A stretch of 64,000 nt of DNA, taken from an uncultured Victivallales bacterium (GTDB lineage: Bacteria; Verrucomicrobiota; Lentisphaeria; Victivallales; UBA1829). Where the stretch lies: the NCBI GenBank assembly GCA_934661375.1, contig CAKUJH010000006.1:58736-122735 (forward strand), in the 5' to 3' direction. Below are positions 15,509-25,143 of the stretch, in pieces. A program made the translations under genes and the position numbers. Numbering within the stretch: position 1 is the first letter of the stretch; the number at the start of each line of letters is the position of its first letter. The notes beneath the pieces are model-generated. The model made no database searches, was not told where the DNA came from, and saw only the letters and a list, made by a program, of their open reading frames with translations.

Positions 15509-17788
15509 TTATTTCAGACACATCACGCTGTATTTTCCGTCTATCACTTTGGTTCCTTCGGTAACATGTTCAAAACCGGGGAACTGATGATCCCATTTTT
15601 CCAGCGTTTTCAGGTATTTGATTTGCGGGCTGGATGCGCCGCCAAAATTTTCACCTGAAATCAGCAGCGGAATTCCCGGCGGATACGGTATGACCGCATT
15701 GGCGGTTACCCTGCCCTGAAGACGGTCGGACGGCACAAATTCAATCTCGTTTTTTACGATTTTCATATATGCCGCGCGCGGAGAGCAGACCTGTTCCGGC
15801 AGCGAGGCAAAGGCGGCGTTCAGTACTTCGCCGGGCTGTTCCTTCCGGATATAATCAAACATCCGGTCGGCAAGTTCATGGATGCCGAGTCTGCCGTAAA
15901 TTTCCGGATGCTCCGCCGCCAGTTCAGGCAGGACTTCCGCAACCGGCACATTCCGGTCGTAGAAGGATTTGAAATTCAGCAGACGGTTGACCAGCGTTCC
16001 CCATTTGCCTTTGGTGATGCCCATGGAAAACAGGAACATCAGCTGAAAATCCGTGGTGCGGGTCGGCACGATCCCTTCCTGATACAGGTAGGCGGAAACC
16101 AGTGCGGCGGGAACTCCGCGGGAAAGCAGATTGCCGTCATCGCCCATACCCGGCGCCAGAATGCTGACTTTGATCGGGTCCAGCATCACCCAGTCGTCAT
16201 CCATGCCGGAGAACCCGTGCCAGATTTCCCCCTCGTTCAGACGCCAGCAGCTTTGGTCGCGGATCAGCAGTTCGCGCGGAGCATCGGCAAATTCGAAGGA
16301 TTCCCCGGTGCGGCGATCTTTCACCACGGGCGCATTCCACGGCTGGAAAAACCAGGAACCGGATTTCCGGAACTGACGGCACAGCCGCGCCATTGCCTGA
16401 CGGAAATCCACGGCTTCCCCGATCACTTCCTGAATCAGCGATTCGCCGCAGCGCGCCATCATCGCCGCGGAAATGTCGTTGGACGCGCAGATGGCATACA
16501 GCGGAGACGTTGTCGCATGGATGGAGTATGCCTGATTGAAGCGGTCGAACTCCACGGAACGGGTGCCGCTGCGCACGTGAATGTAGGACGCCTGCGACAA
16601 GGCATTCAGCAGTTTGTGGGTGGAATGCGTGGCGAAAACCGTTGCGCCTTTATGCTTTGCGGGATCTCCGCGCATCGCGAAATGGTCTGCGTAAACCGGA
16701 TGAAAACGCGCATAGCCGTACCATGCCTCGTCGAAATGGATACGGTCGGCGGACTGCGCAAGATCCGCTTCCGCTTTCGCCGCATTGCAGCAGAGCCCGT
16801 CATAGGTGCAGTTGGTTACAACGGAATAAGCGCGGAGATCAGCGGAATGTTTCAGCGGTGAAGCCTTGATTTTCGCAGTAATGGAAGCTGCGGACATTTC
16901 CGAACGGCGGCACGGTCCGATGATGCCGTACCGGTTGCGGGTCGGCACCAGATACACGGGAACCGCTCCGGTCAGAATCAGTCCTTCCTCGATGGATTTG
17001 TGGCAGTTGCGGTCGCAGATCGCGATATCCCCTTCCGAAAGACACGCCTGCATGATGGTGCGGTTGGAACCGGAAGTGCCGACAACAATGGAATAGGAAC
17101 TGTCCGCCCCGAATGTCTTTGCCGCCAGTTTTTCGCTTTCTTTGAACGCGCCTTCGTGATCCAGCAGAGAGCCGATGGAAGAACGTTCGATTCCGGTATC
17201 GGTGCGAAACAGGTTTTCTCCGTAGAAATCATAGAATTTCTTTCCTTCCGGACTCTTGGTGAAGCCGACTCCGCCCTGATGTCCGGGCGCCGCCCAGGAA
17301 TATTCATGGTTTTCCTCATTGTATTTCCAGATGGCTTTCATCAGCGGCGGCAGCAGCTGTTCGCGGAAACGCCGGATGGCGCCTTCCACGCGGCCGGCAA
17401 TGAATTCCGGGCTGTCCTCGAACACCCAGACAAATTCATTGGCAAGTTCCATCAGCTCCGGAGAAATGCGCCGGGCGGTCTGTTCCCGGTCGGCAAGCAG
17501 GAATACCGGCACATCGCCCTGACGCTGCCGGATATGTTTCAGCAGGAAATGCACGGCGGTTTCCTTTTCCTTCCGGCTCATGTCCACCGCCACCAGAAAA
17601 GCGTCCATATCCATGTCGTTTTCCGCCAGCGGCAGGGCATCCGCGGGCGAATCCGCCAGCTGTACTCCGATGTTCCGTTCTTCCAGCGCAGTAATCAGCC
17701 GGTCCGTTGCGCCGGACAGACTGCCGCTGTTTTCGCTGAATTTATCCTCTACAATGAGGACCTGTCTTAATTCCAGTTCGTTGTTCAT
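15509..17788 (-). CDS. Orn/Lys/Arg decarboxylase, large PLP-dependent type
   Basis: This 759-aa protein matches inducible-type basic amino-acid decarboxylases (E. coli AdiA, CadA and SpeC are 711-756 aa). The first ~130 residues form the response-regulator-like wing domain. The PLP core includes SWAAPGHQGG, FRTDTGIERSSIGSLLDHEG and the Schiff-base lysine K392 in FATHSTHKLLNAL. The C-terminal domain starts around ELADRMFDYI. It decarboxylates arginine, lysine or ornithine in the cytosol, consuming a proton. The antiporter gene 26 bp upstream probably exchanges substrate for product, as in acid-resistance pairs. Length and PGHQGG context lean toward arginine, but the substrate is not proven. 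Confidence 0.92.
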   Translation of the reverse strand: MNNELELRQVLIVEDKFSENSGSLSGATDRLITALEERNIGVQLADSPADALPLAENDMDMDAFLVAVDMSRKEKETAVHFLLKHIRQRQGDVPVFLLADREQTARRISPELMELANEFVWVFEDSPEFIAGRVEGAIRRFREQLLPPLMKAIWKYNEENHEYSWAAPGHQGGVGFTKSPEGKKFYDFYGENLFRTDTGIERSSIGSLLDHEGAFKESEKLAAKTFGADSSYSIVVGTSGSNRTIMQACLSEGDIAICDRNCHKSIEEGLILTGAVPVYLVPTRNRYGIIGPCRRSEMSAASITAKIKASPLKHSADLRAYSVVTNCTYDGLCCNAAKAEADLAQSADRIHFDEAWYGYARFHPVYADHFAMRGDPAKHKGATVFATHSTHKLLNALSQASYIHVRSGTRSVEFDRFNQAYSIHATTSPLYAICASNDISAAMMARCGESLIQEVIGEAVDFRQAMARLCRQFRKSGSWFFQPWNAPVVKDRRTGESFEFADAPRELLIRDQSCWRLNEGEIWHGFSGMDDDWVMLDPIKVSILAPGMGDDGNLLSRGVPAALVSAYLYQEGIVPTRTTDFQLMFLFSMGITKGKWGTLVNRLLNFKSFYDRNVPVAEVLPELAAEHPEIYGRLGIHELADRMFDYIRKEQPGEVLNAAFASLPEQVCSPRAAYMKIVKNEIEFVPSDRLQGRVTANAVIPYPPGIPLLISGENFGGASSPQIKYLKTLEKWDHQFPGFEHVTEGTKVIDGKYSVMCLK

Positions 17789-17814
17789 GTTTACTCCCCC
17801 TCTTTTCTGAATTC

Positions 17815-19296
17815 TTACAGTTTGACAGCTCCTGCGGCAAACAGGATGACCGCCAGCAGAGCAATTACGGTTACGGCTGCCGCGCCGATTTTCTCATACC
17901 GGTTGAAATACGGTTCCTCCGGTTTTCCCGCTTCGCGTTTTTCCCGGTTCTGTTCCTGACATGCCCGGATATAAACCGGTATGCCGATCACCAGAAAAAT
18001 AAATGCCATCAGCAGATATTTCAGACCCGCGGCATAAATCATCCAGAGCGCATAGAACGTGCCGGCGACTCCGCAGAACAATGCCATGCCGCGGCGCACC
18101 GGCATCCCAGACGGATACTGCCCCTGCGCACAGAGTTTCCAGAGATACGCGGTACATGCCAGATACGGCGGCAGAATCATCACGCCGGTTACGGACAGCA
18201 TGGTATCCCAGGCATTGCTGGCGAAATAGACGAAGATCATTGCCAGCTGCATGATGACGCTGGAAACAATCAGCGACACATTCGGCGTGCCGTTCCGGTT
18301 TTCCGAGCGGAACACTTTCGGGAACGTGCCGTCCAATGCGGCGGCCTGCGGAATCTGCGCAATCATGATGGTGAATGCCAGCCAGCTGGTCAGCAGGGCG
18401 ATGATGACACCGAGATTCATCACATCGCCGCCCCAGCCGCCGACAATGTCTGCAAGCAGCGGAGCAGTGGACGGATTTTCCAGTACAGCCAGACGCGCCT
18501 GATTCAGACGTCCGAACGGCAGAATGGAAAGCAGAGCGTAAATCGCCAGACATCCCAGAAAACCGATCAGAGTTGCCGCGCCGACAGAACGGGCGTCCTT
18601 CGCCCGCGACGAAACCACCACTGCACCTTCAATACCGATGAACGCCCACAGAGTAACCATCATGGTCGACTTCACCTGCGGCAGCACTCCGCCCAGCGGT
18701 TTCAGACCTTCCTGCGGCAGATTTTCCATGCCCCACATGTCCGTCGTAAACACCTTCCAGCGGAACACGCACAGCATGACAATGACGAACAGCAGCAACG
18801 GAACCAATTTGAAAACAGTTCCTATATTGTTGATGACCGCCGCCTGCCGGGTGCCGCGCAGCACAGCCCAGTTCATGATCCAGATCATGCACGACCCGCC
18901 GATGATCGACCAGAGATTGTTGCCGCCGGCAAACCAGCCGGGGAAGAAATAGTTCAGCGCATCCATCAGCAGCACAGCGTAGCCGACATTGCCGAAAATA
19001 CTGCACAGCCAGTACGACCATGCCATCTGAAAGCCGCCGAACCTGCCGAATCCCAGCCGGGCATACGCATAAATTCCCGACGATGCATCCGGCCGCGCCG
19101 CCGACAGTATCCGGAATGTGTTGGCGATAAAGAACATTCCGATCCCTGTAACCACCCATGCCAGAATCACTTCCATCACAGCGGCGTCCTGCGCCATGTT
19201 CTGCGGCAGACTGAATATGCCGCCCCCGATCATCGCGCTGATCACCAGTGCCGCCAGTGAAAATACTCCCAGTTTCTTTTCCGATGTTTCCGCCAT
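17815..19296 (-). CDS. APC-superfamily basic amino-acid/polyamine antiporter
   Basis: This 493-aa protein has about 12 hydrophobic spans. The first carries the substrate-binding glycine-rich motif ISAMIGGGIFSLPQNM, typical of arginine/ornithine-type antiporters of the APC family. ARPDASSGIYAYARLGFG follows the second span. It probably imports a basic amino acid and exports the matching amine made by the decarboxylase encoded 26 bp downstream, giving virtual proton export. A GGGGG SD lies just upstream. The gene is 27 bp after a lipoprotein gene in what looks like one transcription unit with two secretin-like genes. Confidence 0.9.
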   Translation of the reverse strand: MAETSEKKLGVFSLAALVISAMIGGGIFSLPQNMAQDAAVMEVILAWVVTGIGMFFIANTFRILSAARPDASSGIYAYARLGFGRFGGFQMAWSYWLCSIFGNVGYAVLLMDALNYFFPGWFAGGNNLWSIIGGSCMIWIMNWAVLRGTRQAAVINNIGTVFKLVPLLLFVIVMLCVFRWKVFTTDMWGMENLPQEGLKPLGGVLPQVKSTMMVTLWAFIGIEGAVVVSSRAKDARSVGAATLIGFLGCLAIYALLSILPFGRLNQARLAVLENPSTAPLLADIVGGWGGDVMNLGVIIALLTSWLAFTIMIAQIPQAAALDGTFPKVFRSENRNGTPNVSLIVSSVIMQLAMIFVYFASNAWDTMLSVTGVMILPPYLACTAYLWKLCAQGQYPSGMPVRRGMALFCGVAGTFYALWMIYAAGLKYLLMAFIFLVIGIPVYIRACQEQNREKREAGKPEEPYFNRYEKIGAAAVTVIALLAVILFAAGAVKL

Positions 19297-19323
19297 AAAT
19301 CCCCCTTTGTTTTAACGTTGTTA

Positions 19324-19764
19324 TCAGAAAAAGCCGAAATTCAGTACTACCGGACGTCCGTCCAGAGTTCCCGTGACCAGACGGAACAGCATGTCCTGTT
19401 CCAAGGTGCCTCCCTCCCGGTTTTTCCGCTCGAAACGGACCTTCCACACCAGATTCCGCACCAGCGGCGTACGTAATTCCGTCAGAAACTCCGCCGAACG
19501 GATTCGTCCGAACTGTTCCCGCATATTGCGTTCCGAGGTACGGAAATCCTGTTCCGACATGCCGCTGAGCGGTCCCTCCCGCAGCAGCAGTGCGAGTTCT
19601 CTGTAACGGTTGTTCTTCATCGCTTTCAGAACCTCGTCACCGATCCGGATTTCACGGGAACAGTCGTGCCCGGTGTTCCGGCGTACCGGTTTTTCCGGCG
19701 GCGCGCTCACACATGCCGGCAGCAGCACAGCCGCCAGCAATACCAGTGGAAATCCTTTTTTCAT
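19324..19764 (-). CDS. Small lipoprotein of unknown function
   Basis: This 146-aa protein has a signal peptide ending in a lipobox (LLPACVS, Cys18). The mature part contains an alpha/beta segment (GDEVLKAMKNNRYRELALLLREG, then RNLVWKVRFERKNR) ending NFGFF. The layout resembles small NTF2-like or DUF3887/DUF4019-type lipoproteins, but this is only an impression. It lies 23 bp downstream of a secretin-like gene and 27 bp upstream of the antiporter, with an AAGGGGGG SD. An accessory role for the secretins is possible by position only. Confidence 0.75.
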   Translation of the reverse strand: MKKGFPLVLLAAVLLPACVSAPPEKPVRRNTGHDCSREIRIGDEVLKAMKNNRYRELALLLREGPLSGMSEQDFRTSERNMREQFGRIRSAEFLTELRTPLVRNLVWKVRFERKNREGGTLEQDMLFRLVTGTLDGRPVVLNFGFF

Positions 19765-19787
19765 GTTCTATCCCCCCTTTCATACTG

Positions 19788-21542
19788 TCATTGCGCTTTC
19801 ATGGTCTTACGGCTCATGCCATGCACTTCCGGGGCATCGTCCGGTTCATCCCGGACACATTCCGCCATCACAATCAGTTCGGAATGTTTGACCGAAGTGC
19901 TTTTCGTGGAAAACAGATACCCTATATACGGAATATCCGACAGAAACGGAATTCCCGTGGTCGAGCTGACATTTTCCTGTTTCCGCAGTCCGCCGATCAC
20001 AAAACTGTCCTTTCCGTGCGGCAGGCTGATCTGCAGATCCGTTATGCTCGGAGTGCTGATCCGGGGCTGACCGCTGGACTGAAAACCGATCAGGCTGGTA
20101 TTGGACAGCGTTACCCGGAAGGATGTCTCCAGCTGATTGACGGACACATTGGAGACGGTCATAGTGAAACCGTACCCCGCCGACGCCGCGGTCAATTGCT
20201 GATTGCCTTTGCCCACCGGGATATTGCCCTCCTCCACCGTTCCGGCAGAGGCTCCGGCTTTGGTGCGGATTTCCCCGATGATGGCGGAAAGCAGTTCATA
20301 CGGTCCGACTCCGGTATCCGGCAGAGACAGCGCATCCGGAACCGGTTGAGACACATCCATATAGAAAATCTGTGTGGTGCGCGAGAGCTGAGCCGGGGTA
20401 TTGTTGCGGATCAGCAGTTCGCCGGTATGGGTGATTTTTGCCTTGCCGCGGCTGACCAGAAAATCCAGATAACGGGTATTCCATTTCGGATTGAAATTGT
20501 AGAAGCTGGTGCGTTCCGAGCCGAACCGCCGGTTCATACTGCCGCCGGTATTGTAAAGTGCCGACCAGTTGTTCCGCATCCGTCCGCCGGCAGTGAAAAA
20601 ATCAGCGCCTTCATTATTTTTCCAGTTCTGAAAATCCAGTCCCATGCGGTCATCGTTTTCCGTTACGACTTCCACCACGGTTATTTTCAGACGCACCTGC
20701 GGAACCGGTACATCGTATTCCGCCAGCAGCGCGGCAATGTTGTCGCAGGAATAATTGGAAACGTCAAAAACCAGCCAGTTCAGATCCGGATCGTATGCAA
20801 CCAAATCCTGCCCCTGCCACAGTTCCGTCACATCCGAAATATTCATGCCGACATTCTGGATCAGATTCTTCAGGTTGCGCGCCGGAACAAATTTCGGCAG
20901 ATAAAAGAAAATCTGCGTTCCGCTGTTCGCGCCCATCTGCGGTTTGTCCAGAAATTCCACTATGGAATCAATGCCCATGCCGTTTTCCTGGTCGGCAAAC
21001 CGGTAATCCTCCGCACTGACCATCAGCAGACCTGTTCCATCCGCATATTTCAGGCACTCCACCGCGGTATTGCTGCCCAGCTGAAGTGCCGGCGAATAAC
21101 CGGGCTGAGCGGCGGCGGGCGTGGACAGCACCGGCGCAGAAACTGTCGCGGCAGCCGTCGCCGCCTGTGCGGTTCCGATTCCGGCATCCGTGCCGGGGGT
21201 GCCGTTCCCGCCGTTCACTGCATTCAGCGGAGCCTGCTGCTGCAGACTGGTGTTGCCGACCCGTTTCGCCTGTACCATCTGCCGGAGATAATCGCGGATT
21301 TCGTAGGCGTCCGCATGTTTCAGCAGATACGTTTTCGTCACCACGCGCGGATCATTGTTGTCGCGGATGAAATGCACCACCTCGACGCCGTTCTTCACCG
21401 GGACCTGCAATTGGGCATCCACCCGGGTACTGTCATAACCGCCGGTGTTGCCGATATTGGAATCGCGCGGTCTGCCGGCTATTTCCGCAGCGCCGGCGGC
21501 GGCAATTCCACAGAACAGAATCAGCCAGATCGTTTTTTTCAT
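19788..21542 (-). CDS. Secretin-like outer-membrane protein (GspD/PilQ-type C-terminal domain)
   Basis: This 584-aa exported protein has a signal peptide (MKKTIWLILFCGIAAAGAAE) and an N-domain-like start (TKTYLLKHADAYEIRDYLRQMV). A Gly/Ala/Gln-rich linker spans about residues 100-150. The C-terminal region has secretin hallmarks: VRLKITVVEVVTENDDRMGLDFQ, ISLPHGKDSFVIGGL, and GIPFLSDIPYIGYLFS, ending with the STSVKHSELIVMAECV strand. It should form or join a multimeric outer-membrane ring. A second secretin-like gene lies 24 bp upstream. The usual type II secretion ATPase and platform genes are not nearby. Confidence 0.86.
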   Translation of the reverse strand: MKKTIWLILFCGIAAAGAAEIAGRPRDSNIGNTGGYDSTRVDAQLQVPVKNGVEVVHFIRDNNDPRVVTKTYLLKHADAYEIRDYLRQMVQAKRVGNTSLQQQAPLNAVNGGNGTPGTDAGIGTAQAATAAATVSAPVLSTPAAAQPGYSPALQLGSNTAVECLKYADGTGLLMVSAEDYRFADQENGMGIDSIVEFLDKPQMGANSGTQIFFYLPKFVPARNLKNLIQNVGMNISDVTELWQGQDLVAYDPDLNWLVFDVSNYSCDNIAALLAEYDVPVPQVRLKITVVEVVTENDDRMGLDFQNWKNNEGADFFTAGGRMRNNWSALYNTGGSMNRRFGSERTSFYNFNPKWNTRYLDFLVSRGKAKITHTGELLIRNNTPAQLSRTTQIFYMDVSQPVPDALSLPDTGVGPYELLSAIIGEIRTKAGASAGTVEEGNIPVGKGNQQLTAASAGYGFTMTVSNVSVNQLETSFRVTLSNTSLIGFQSSGQPRISTPSITDLQISLPHGKDSFVIGGLRKQENVSSTTGIPFLSDIPYIGYLFSTKSTSVKHSELIVMAECVRDEPDDAPEVHGMSRKTMKAQ

Positions 21543-21566
21543 AACTGTCCCTCCTCCTCTTTCCGG

Positions 21567-22985
21567 TCATTTCACTTTTTTCAGTTCGCCGGTCCGGAAT
21601 CCCTGCGGCAGTGCTGTATTCATCATTTCGGCACGGACAGTCATGTAGACAGCTGTCTTTTCACGGCTGACCGTGGTCGTGCTGAACAGATATTTCAGAA
21701 ACGGAATGTCCGAAAGGAACGGCACTCCGATCGTCTGTTCCACTTCCTGTTCCTTGTTCCAGCGCGCCAGAACCACTTCCCGGTTGAGCGCAATCGCGGT
21801 ATTGCTCTGAATCACTCCGGTCTCCACCAGTTCATGCCCCAGATTGTTGCGCTCCACCACATTGGCGGTCTGAACACTGTAAGTGAAAAACACCGTTCCG
21901 GCGGATTTTGTGTAAAGCCCCGGCTGATACGGCGCTATGGAAAACGCTTCGTCGCGCGGATAACCGCTCTCCGGTTCCGTTCCTCCGTGCATGTTGACAA
22001 TGGGCGCGGTGATTTTCACATAAATCTGGTATGCCCCTTCCGGCAGCGGCGTCATGACCCCGACACTTGTTTTGTCGTTGTCCGCTTTACGAATGTTCTG
22101 AAGCTGCGGATCAAACATCAGGGAATAACCGCGGGTATCCGAATTGGCGGCGGACAGAGTTCCGCTGCTGCGGACGTCCGCTTTGCCGCTCTGTTCCAGA
22201 ATCCGCAGAAAGCTGGCGTCGAACTGCGGCGCAAACAGGAATCCGCCCATCGGTCCGGACATGGACTGCAATGCGGAACTTCCCGCCGAGGACAGGTCAA
22301 ATGACTGGAATCCGGTCTGGAACAGATTCATGCCCGGTCCGTTTTTCCACGCCAGATAGTCCAGCCCGATATCCCGCATCACGCTTTCCCGCACCTCGTA
22401 CACCTGAAAATGAAAGGTGATCTGCGGCGCCGGGCGGTCCACCCATTCCAGAAACTGGAACGCATACTGGGTATTGGCGGCATTGTCCTTCCAGTAAATC
22501 TGGTTGGAATTCTGGTCATACGCGTAAACCGAACCGTATGCCCCTTCCCCGACTGCCGCATTGACGATCAGGTTGACCAGTGTCTGCCCTGAACGGTATT
22601 TCGGACGGTATACCGCGCGGGTGATTCCCGTTCCCCGGATAATATCTCCCGGAACACGCCCCGCCACCTGAACCGGACGATCAGCCTTCCGGATGAAATC
22701 ATCCACATACGGCATCATTCGGACCGGACAGGTTACAGTCAGAATCTGCTCGTTCGCCTGACCGAACGAAATGCTGTTGACTGCGGAATTGATGTTGTAG
22801 CGTTTCACAATCCCCGCGGCAAACGGCACCAGGTCATTCGCCTGTGCATATTTCAGCACATACACTTTGGAAACCATGCGGTCCTGCGCATCGTCCTGTA
22901 TAAACCGGAAAGTCTGTGTCTCCTGTGCAGACATTCCGGCGGACGCCAGCAGACCGCCCAGCAATACAGCTCTGGACAGTGTCAT
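21567..22985 (-). CDS. Secretin-like protein, divergent paralogue of the downstream secretin
   Basis: This 472-aa exported protein (signal MTLSRAVLLGGLLASAGMSA) begins with a VSKVYVLKYAQANDLVPF motif parallel to the KTYLLKHADAYEI motif of the downstream gene. It shares a C-terminal secretin signature: VGVMTPLPEGAYQIYVKI, VLARWNKEQEVEQTIGVPFL, SDIPFLKYLFSTTTVSREKTAVY. Several features of the canonical beta-domain are weakened, so it may be an accessory ring subunit. A strong SD (GGGGGG) supports the start. It is the first gene of a five-gene minus-strand run, with a promoter candidate about 60 bp upstream. Confidence 0.8.
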   Translation of the reverse strand: MTLSRAVLLGGLLASAGMSAQETQTFRFIQDDAQDRMVSKVYVLKYAQANDLVPFAAGIVKRYNINSAVNSISFGQANEQILTVTCPVRMMPYVDDFIRKADRPVQVAGRVPGDIIRGTGITRAVYRPKYRSGQTLVNLIVNAAVGEGAYGSVYAYDQNSNQIYWKDNAANTQYAFQFLEWVDRPAPQITFHFQVYEVRESVMRDIGLDYLAWKNGPGMNLFQTGFQSFDLSSAGSSALQSMSGPMGGFLFAPQFDASFLRILEQSGKADVRSSGTLSAANSDTRGYSLMFDPQLQNIRKADNDKTSVGVMTPLPEGAYQIYVKITAPIVNMHGGTEPESGYPRDEAFSIAPYQPGLYTKSAGTVFFTYSVQTANVVERNNLGHELVETGVIQSNTAIALNREVVLARWNKEQEVEQTIGVPFLSDIPFLKYLFSTTTVSREKTAVYMTVRAEMMNTALPQGFRTGELKKVK

Positions 22986-23043
22986 ATTCCCCCCTCATCT
23001 GTTGCGGCCCGGAATCCTCCTGCGGATTGCGGGTCTGATAAAG

Positions 23044-23071
23044 AAAATACACGCTGAAACGCTTTTTTCAA
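23044..23071 (-). promoter_or_regulatory. Candidate promoter for secretin/antiporter/decarboxylase run
   Basis: On the minus strand, TTGAAA (23071-23066) and TATTTT (23049-23044) are 16 bp apart, about 58 bp upstream of the first start codon. Confidence 0.5.
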
Positions 23072-23279
23072 GTATGAAAAACGGCTTCCGGCAGTGGTTC
23101 AGAAACAGAAATTAGAGGGTTTTCTGCAAGGACGTCAAAGAAAAAAATTTTTGTTTTTTTTGCCGGCAACAGCAATAAACCGTTTTTCCATCATTCTTCA
23201 GCCTGGATTCATATCTGCGGTCCGGAATACGGCTGAATCTCATTGACATACATGGTGGAAATTGAGTCCTTGTCGATTT

Positions 23280-24821
23280 TCATCTTTCACCGCCATCGGG
23301 ATCTGCCGGGGCAAGTTCTGCGTGTTTTTCAACAGTCAACGGCATCCCCAGGGACTCCGGAAGGGAAGTATTGCCGGCACTGATTCCGATTATGACGGCA
23401 ATCAGCAGAACAACAAGTACAGCCAGTCCGATCCCGCCGATCAGACAACCTTCCAGCAGCCTGCCGTCCTTGCCGGGTGTGTTTCCCGGCAGACGCGCTT
23501 CCAAGCGTTTCAGACGGAACCATGCGCACACACCGGAAAACAGTATCCATATCATCCAGACATGAAACAGCACACTGATCCCGGTGGAATGTCCGCCATC
23601 CAGAATAAACAGAAAAACCAGCACGGAATCAAAAATAAAAAACAGCAGCCCGATCAAAATAAAGCAGCGGTATTTTTTCGCCAGCAGCCAGCACAATCCG
23701 CAGAGCAGAACCGCAAACACGGCAAGAGCCAGCACACTGAAAAATGGGACTTGCGAACCAATATTCCCTGTGGCAGCGGCAACAGCCCTGGCAGGACCAA
23801 AAGCGGCAAGCGGGACTCCCGTAAAACCGGCGGCTGCCAATGCCGCATCGACGGCGGAACACAATACCGACAATCCGAAAAACAGCCAGGAGATTCTGTA
23901 ACGTTTCAAATTCTGTTTCCATTCGGCAGACAGTTCCGCTTCCGGCGGCTGCGGCATTTCTGCGGCAGGAGCAGGCGTTTTTTCTTCCGGCATGTGGTAA
24001 AATCCCGTACAGATTTTACGGTACTTTTCAATGGCGGATGGGCTGAATCCCTCTTTTGCCATGGTCTTATCCGACGGCAAGGCAAATCCGCAGTTTTTGA
24101 AAGTGAAATAAATATCCGTGTTATGAGATGCCTTCAGAAAAGACTGTACATCCAGCATCCGGGCGGGATTGACACCCTCGGCTTCGATTTCCCGTTTCCT
24201 GTTCAACGCAATCTGCAGCAGCTCGCGGGGAGTCTGTCCGGGAACTCCTTCCAGATGAACACCGGGAACAGCTTTCAGAACACGGTGTTTTGCATTGCTT
24301 GCAATCAGGACGTTTCCCTGTTCAAAGTGTACGAAAAACATCGTCAGAGTCCGAAAATTGCATCCCATACCGAGCAGAGTCCACCAGCAGCGGATCAGAA
24401 AATTCGGACGTATGCGCCCTACTTGCGCCCAGACAGTACAGTCTGCCGAATGAAAAATCCGGGAAAAACCTTTTTTCCAAAGACCGGTTTTATTTGCAGC
24501 CGAACAGAAATCCCCGGCAGCAATCATTCCGGTGCCGGTCAGTTCTTCCGAGACGCGGTCTATTTCCCGGACATAATCCTGCGGATAGTCGGCTGGATCA
24601 GCACACGGAAAAATCTGGTCGTTTTCCAGAAAATCCCGGAAAGCCCGCCGCCATGCAACTGCCTGTTCTGTCTGGGATTTTCTGACCGAAACCAAATATA
24701 ATACAGAAACAGCCAGTATCCCCAGAAGACCAGGCAGCGGCGGACAGAAATTCAGCATCAAGGCAAACAGCAGGATGAGCCACAGGACATCGGCTCCAAG
24801 CATAAGATAAATCCATTTCAT
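23280..24821 (-). CDS. Multi-spanning membrane protein of unknown function
   Basis: The start at 24821 (MKWIYLMLGADVLWLILLF, with AGAGAGG upstream) gives 513 aa. Two N-terminal membrane spans precede a soluble region of ~270 residues (contains FLENDQIFPCADPADYP and a FKNCGFALPSD segment). A cluster of about six spans follows in the C-terminal half, then a short charged tail. No family was recognised. An Ala/Pro-rich linker (EEKTPAPAAEMPQPPEAE) separates the halves. The gene stands alone between the secretin promoter region and the MITE-like repeat. Confidence 0.75.
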   Translation of the reverse strand: MKWIYLMLGADVLWLILLFALMLNFCPPLPGLLGILAVSVLYLVSVRKSQTEQAVAWRRAFRDFLENDQIFPCADPADYPQDYVREIDRVSEELTGTGMIAAGDFCSAANKTGLWKKGFSRIFHSADCTVWAQVGRIRPNFLIRCWWTLLGMGCNFRTLTMFFVHFEQGNVLIASNAKHRVLKAVPGVHLEGVPGQTPRELLQIALNRKREIEAEGVNPARMLDVQSFLKASHNTDIYFTFKNCGFALPSDKTMAKEGFSPSAIEKYRKICTGFYHMPEEKTPAPAAEMPQPPEAELSAEWKQNLKRYRISWLFFGLSVLCSAVDAALAAAGFTGVPLAAFGPARAVAAATGNIGSQVPFFSVLALAVFAVLLCGLCWLLAKKYRCFILIGLLFFIFDSVLVFLFILDGGHSTGISVLFHVWMIWILFSGVCAWFRLKRLEARLPGNTPGKDGRLLEGCLIGGIGLAVLVVLLIAVIIGISAGNTSLPESLGMPLTVEKHAELAPADPDGGER

Positions 24822-24945
24822 GAACGAACCTCTCTCTGTTGTTTTTCCGGAAATCTCCATCGAAACCCCGACGATATATTACTATAACCTGTCAGAACCG
24901 CTTTTCAACTCTGTTTGTACCATTTCGGAAAACTTTTACTGAATA

Positions 24946-25067
24946 GACGGCACTGCCAAAAGTCCGAAAATCGAGAAATTTCATAAAAACGCTGTTATGT
25001 TTTGAGCGTGAACAATGTATGGGAAAGCTATTGTTTTTACCAGCTGCAGACTTTTGGCAGGCGCATC
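24946..25067. mobile_element. 122-bp MITE-like inverted-repeat element, copy 1
   Basis: Both ends carry an imperfect ~21-bp inverted repeat containing CTGCCAAAAGTC. The central 110 bp differ at only about 8 positions from a second copy at 54873-54994. The element is bracketed by the direct repeat TGAATA (24940-24945 and 25068-25073), as expected of a target-site duplication. It encodes nothing of note. These features fit a non-autonomous miniature transposable element; no related transposase is in the window. Confidence 0.75.
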
Positions 25068-25114
25068 TGAATATCGGATAACTATCTTTTTTTCGATTAT
25101 CTGCGCTTCCGCAC

Positions 25115-25143
25115 TTGCAAAACTGAATTGAGCAGGATATATT
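25115..25143 (+). promoter_or_regulatory. Sigma-70-type promoter for MATE gene
   Basis: TTGCAA (25115-25120) and TATATT (25138-25143) are 17 bp apart, 43 bp before the start codon. Confidence 0.6.

Noticed and set aside
19788..22985. Type III secretion system
   Set aside because: Only secretin-like proteins are present; no export apparatus, ATPase or needle genes are in the window.
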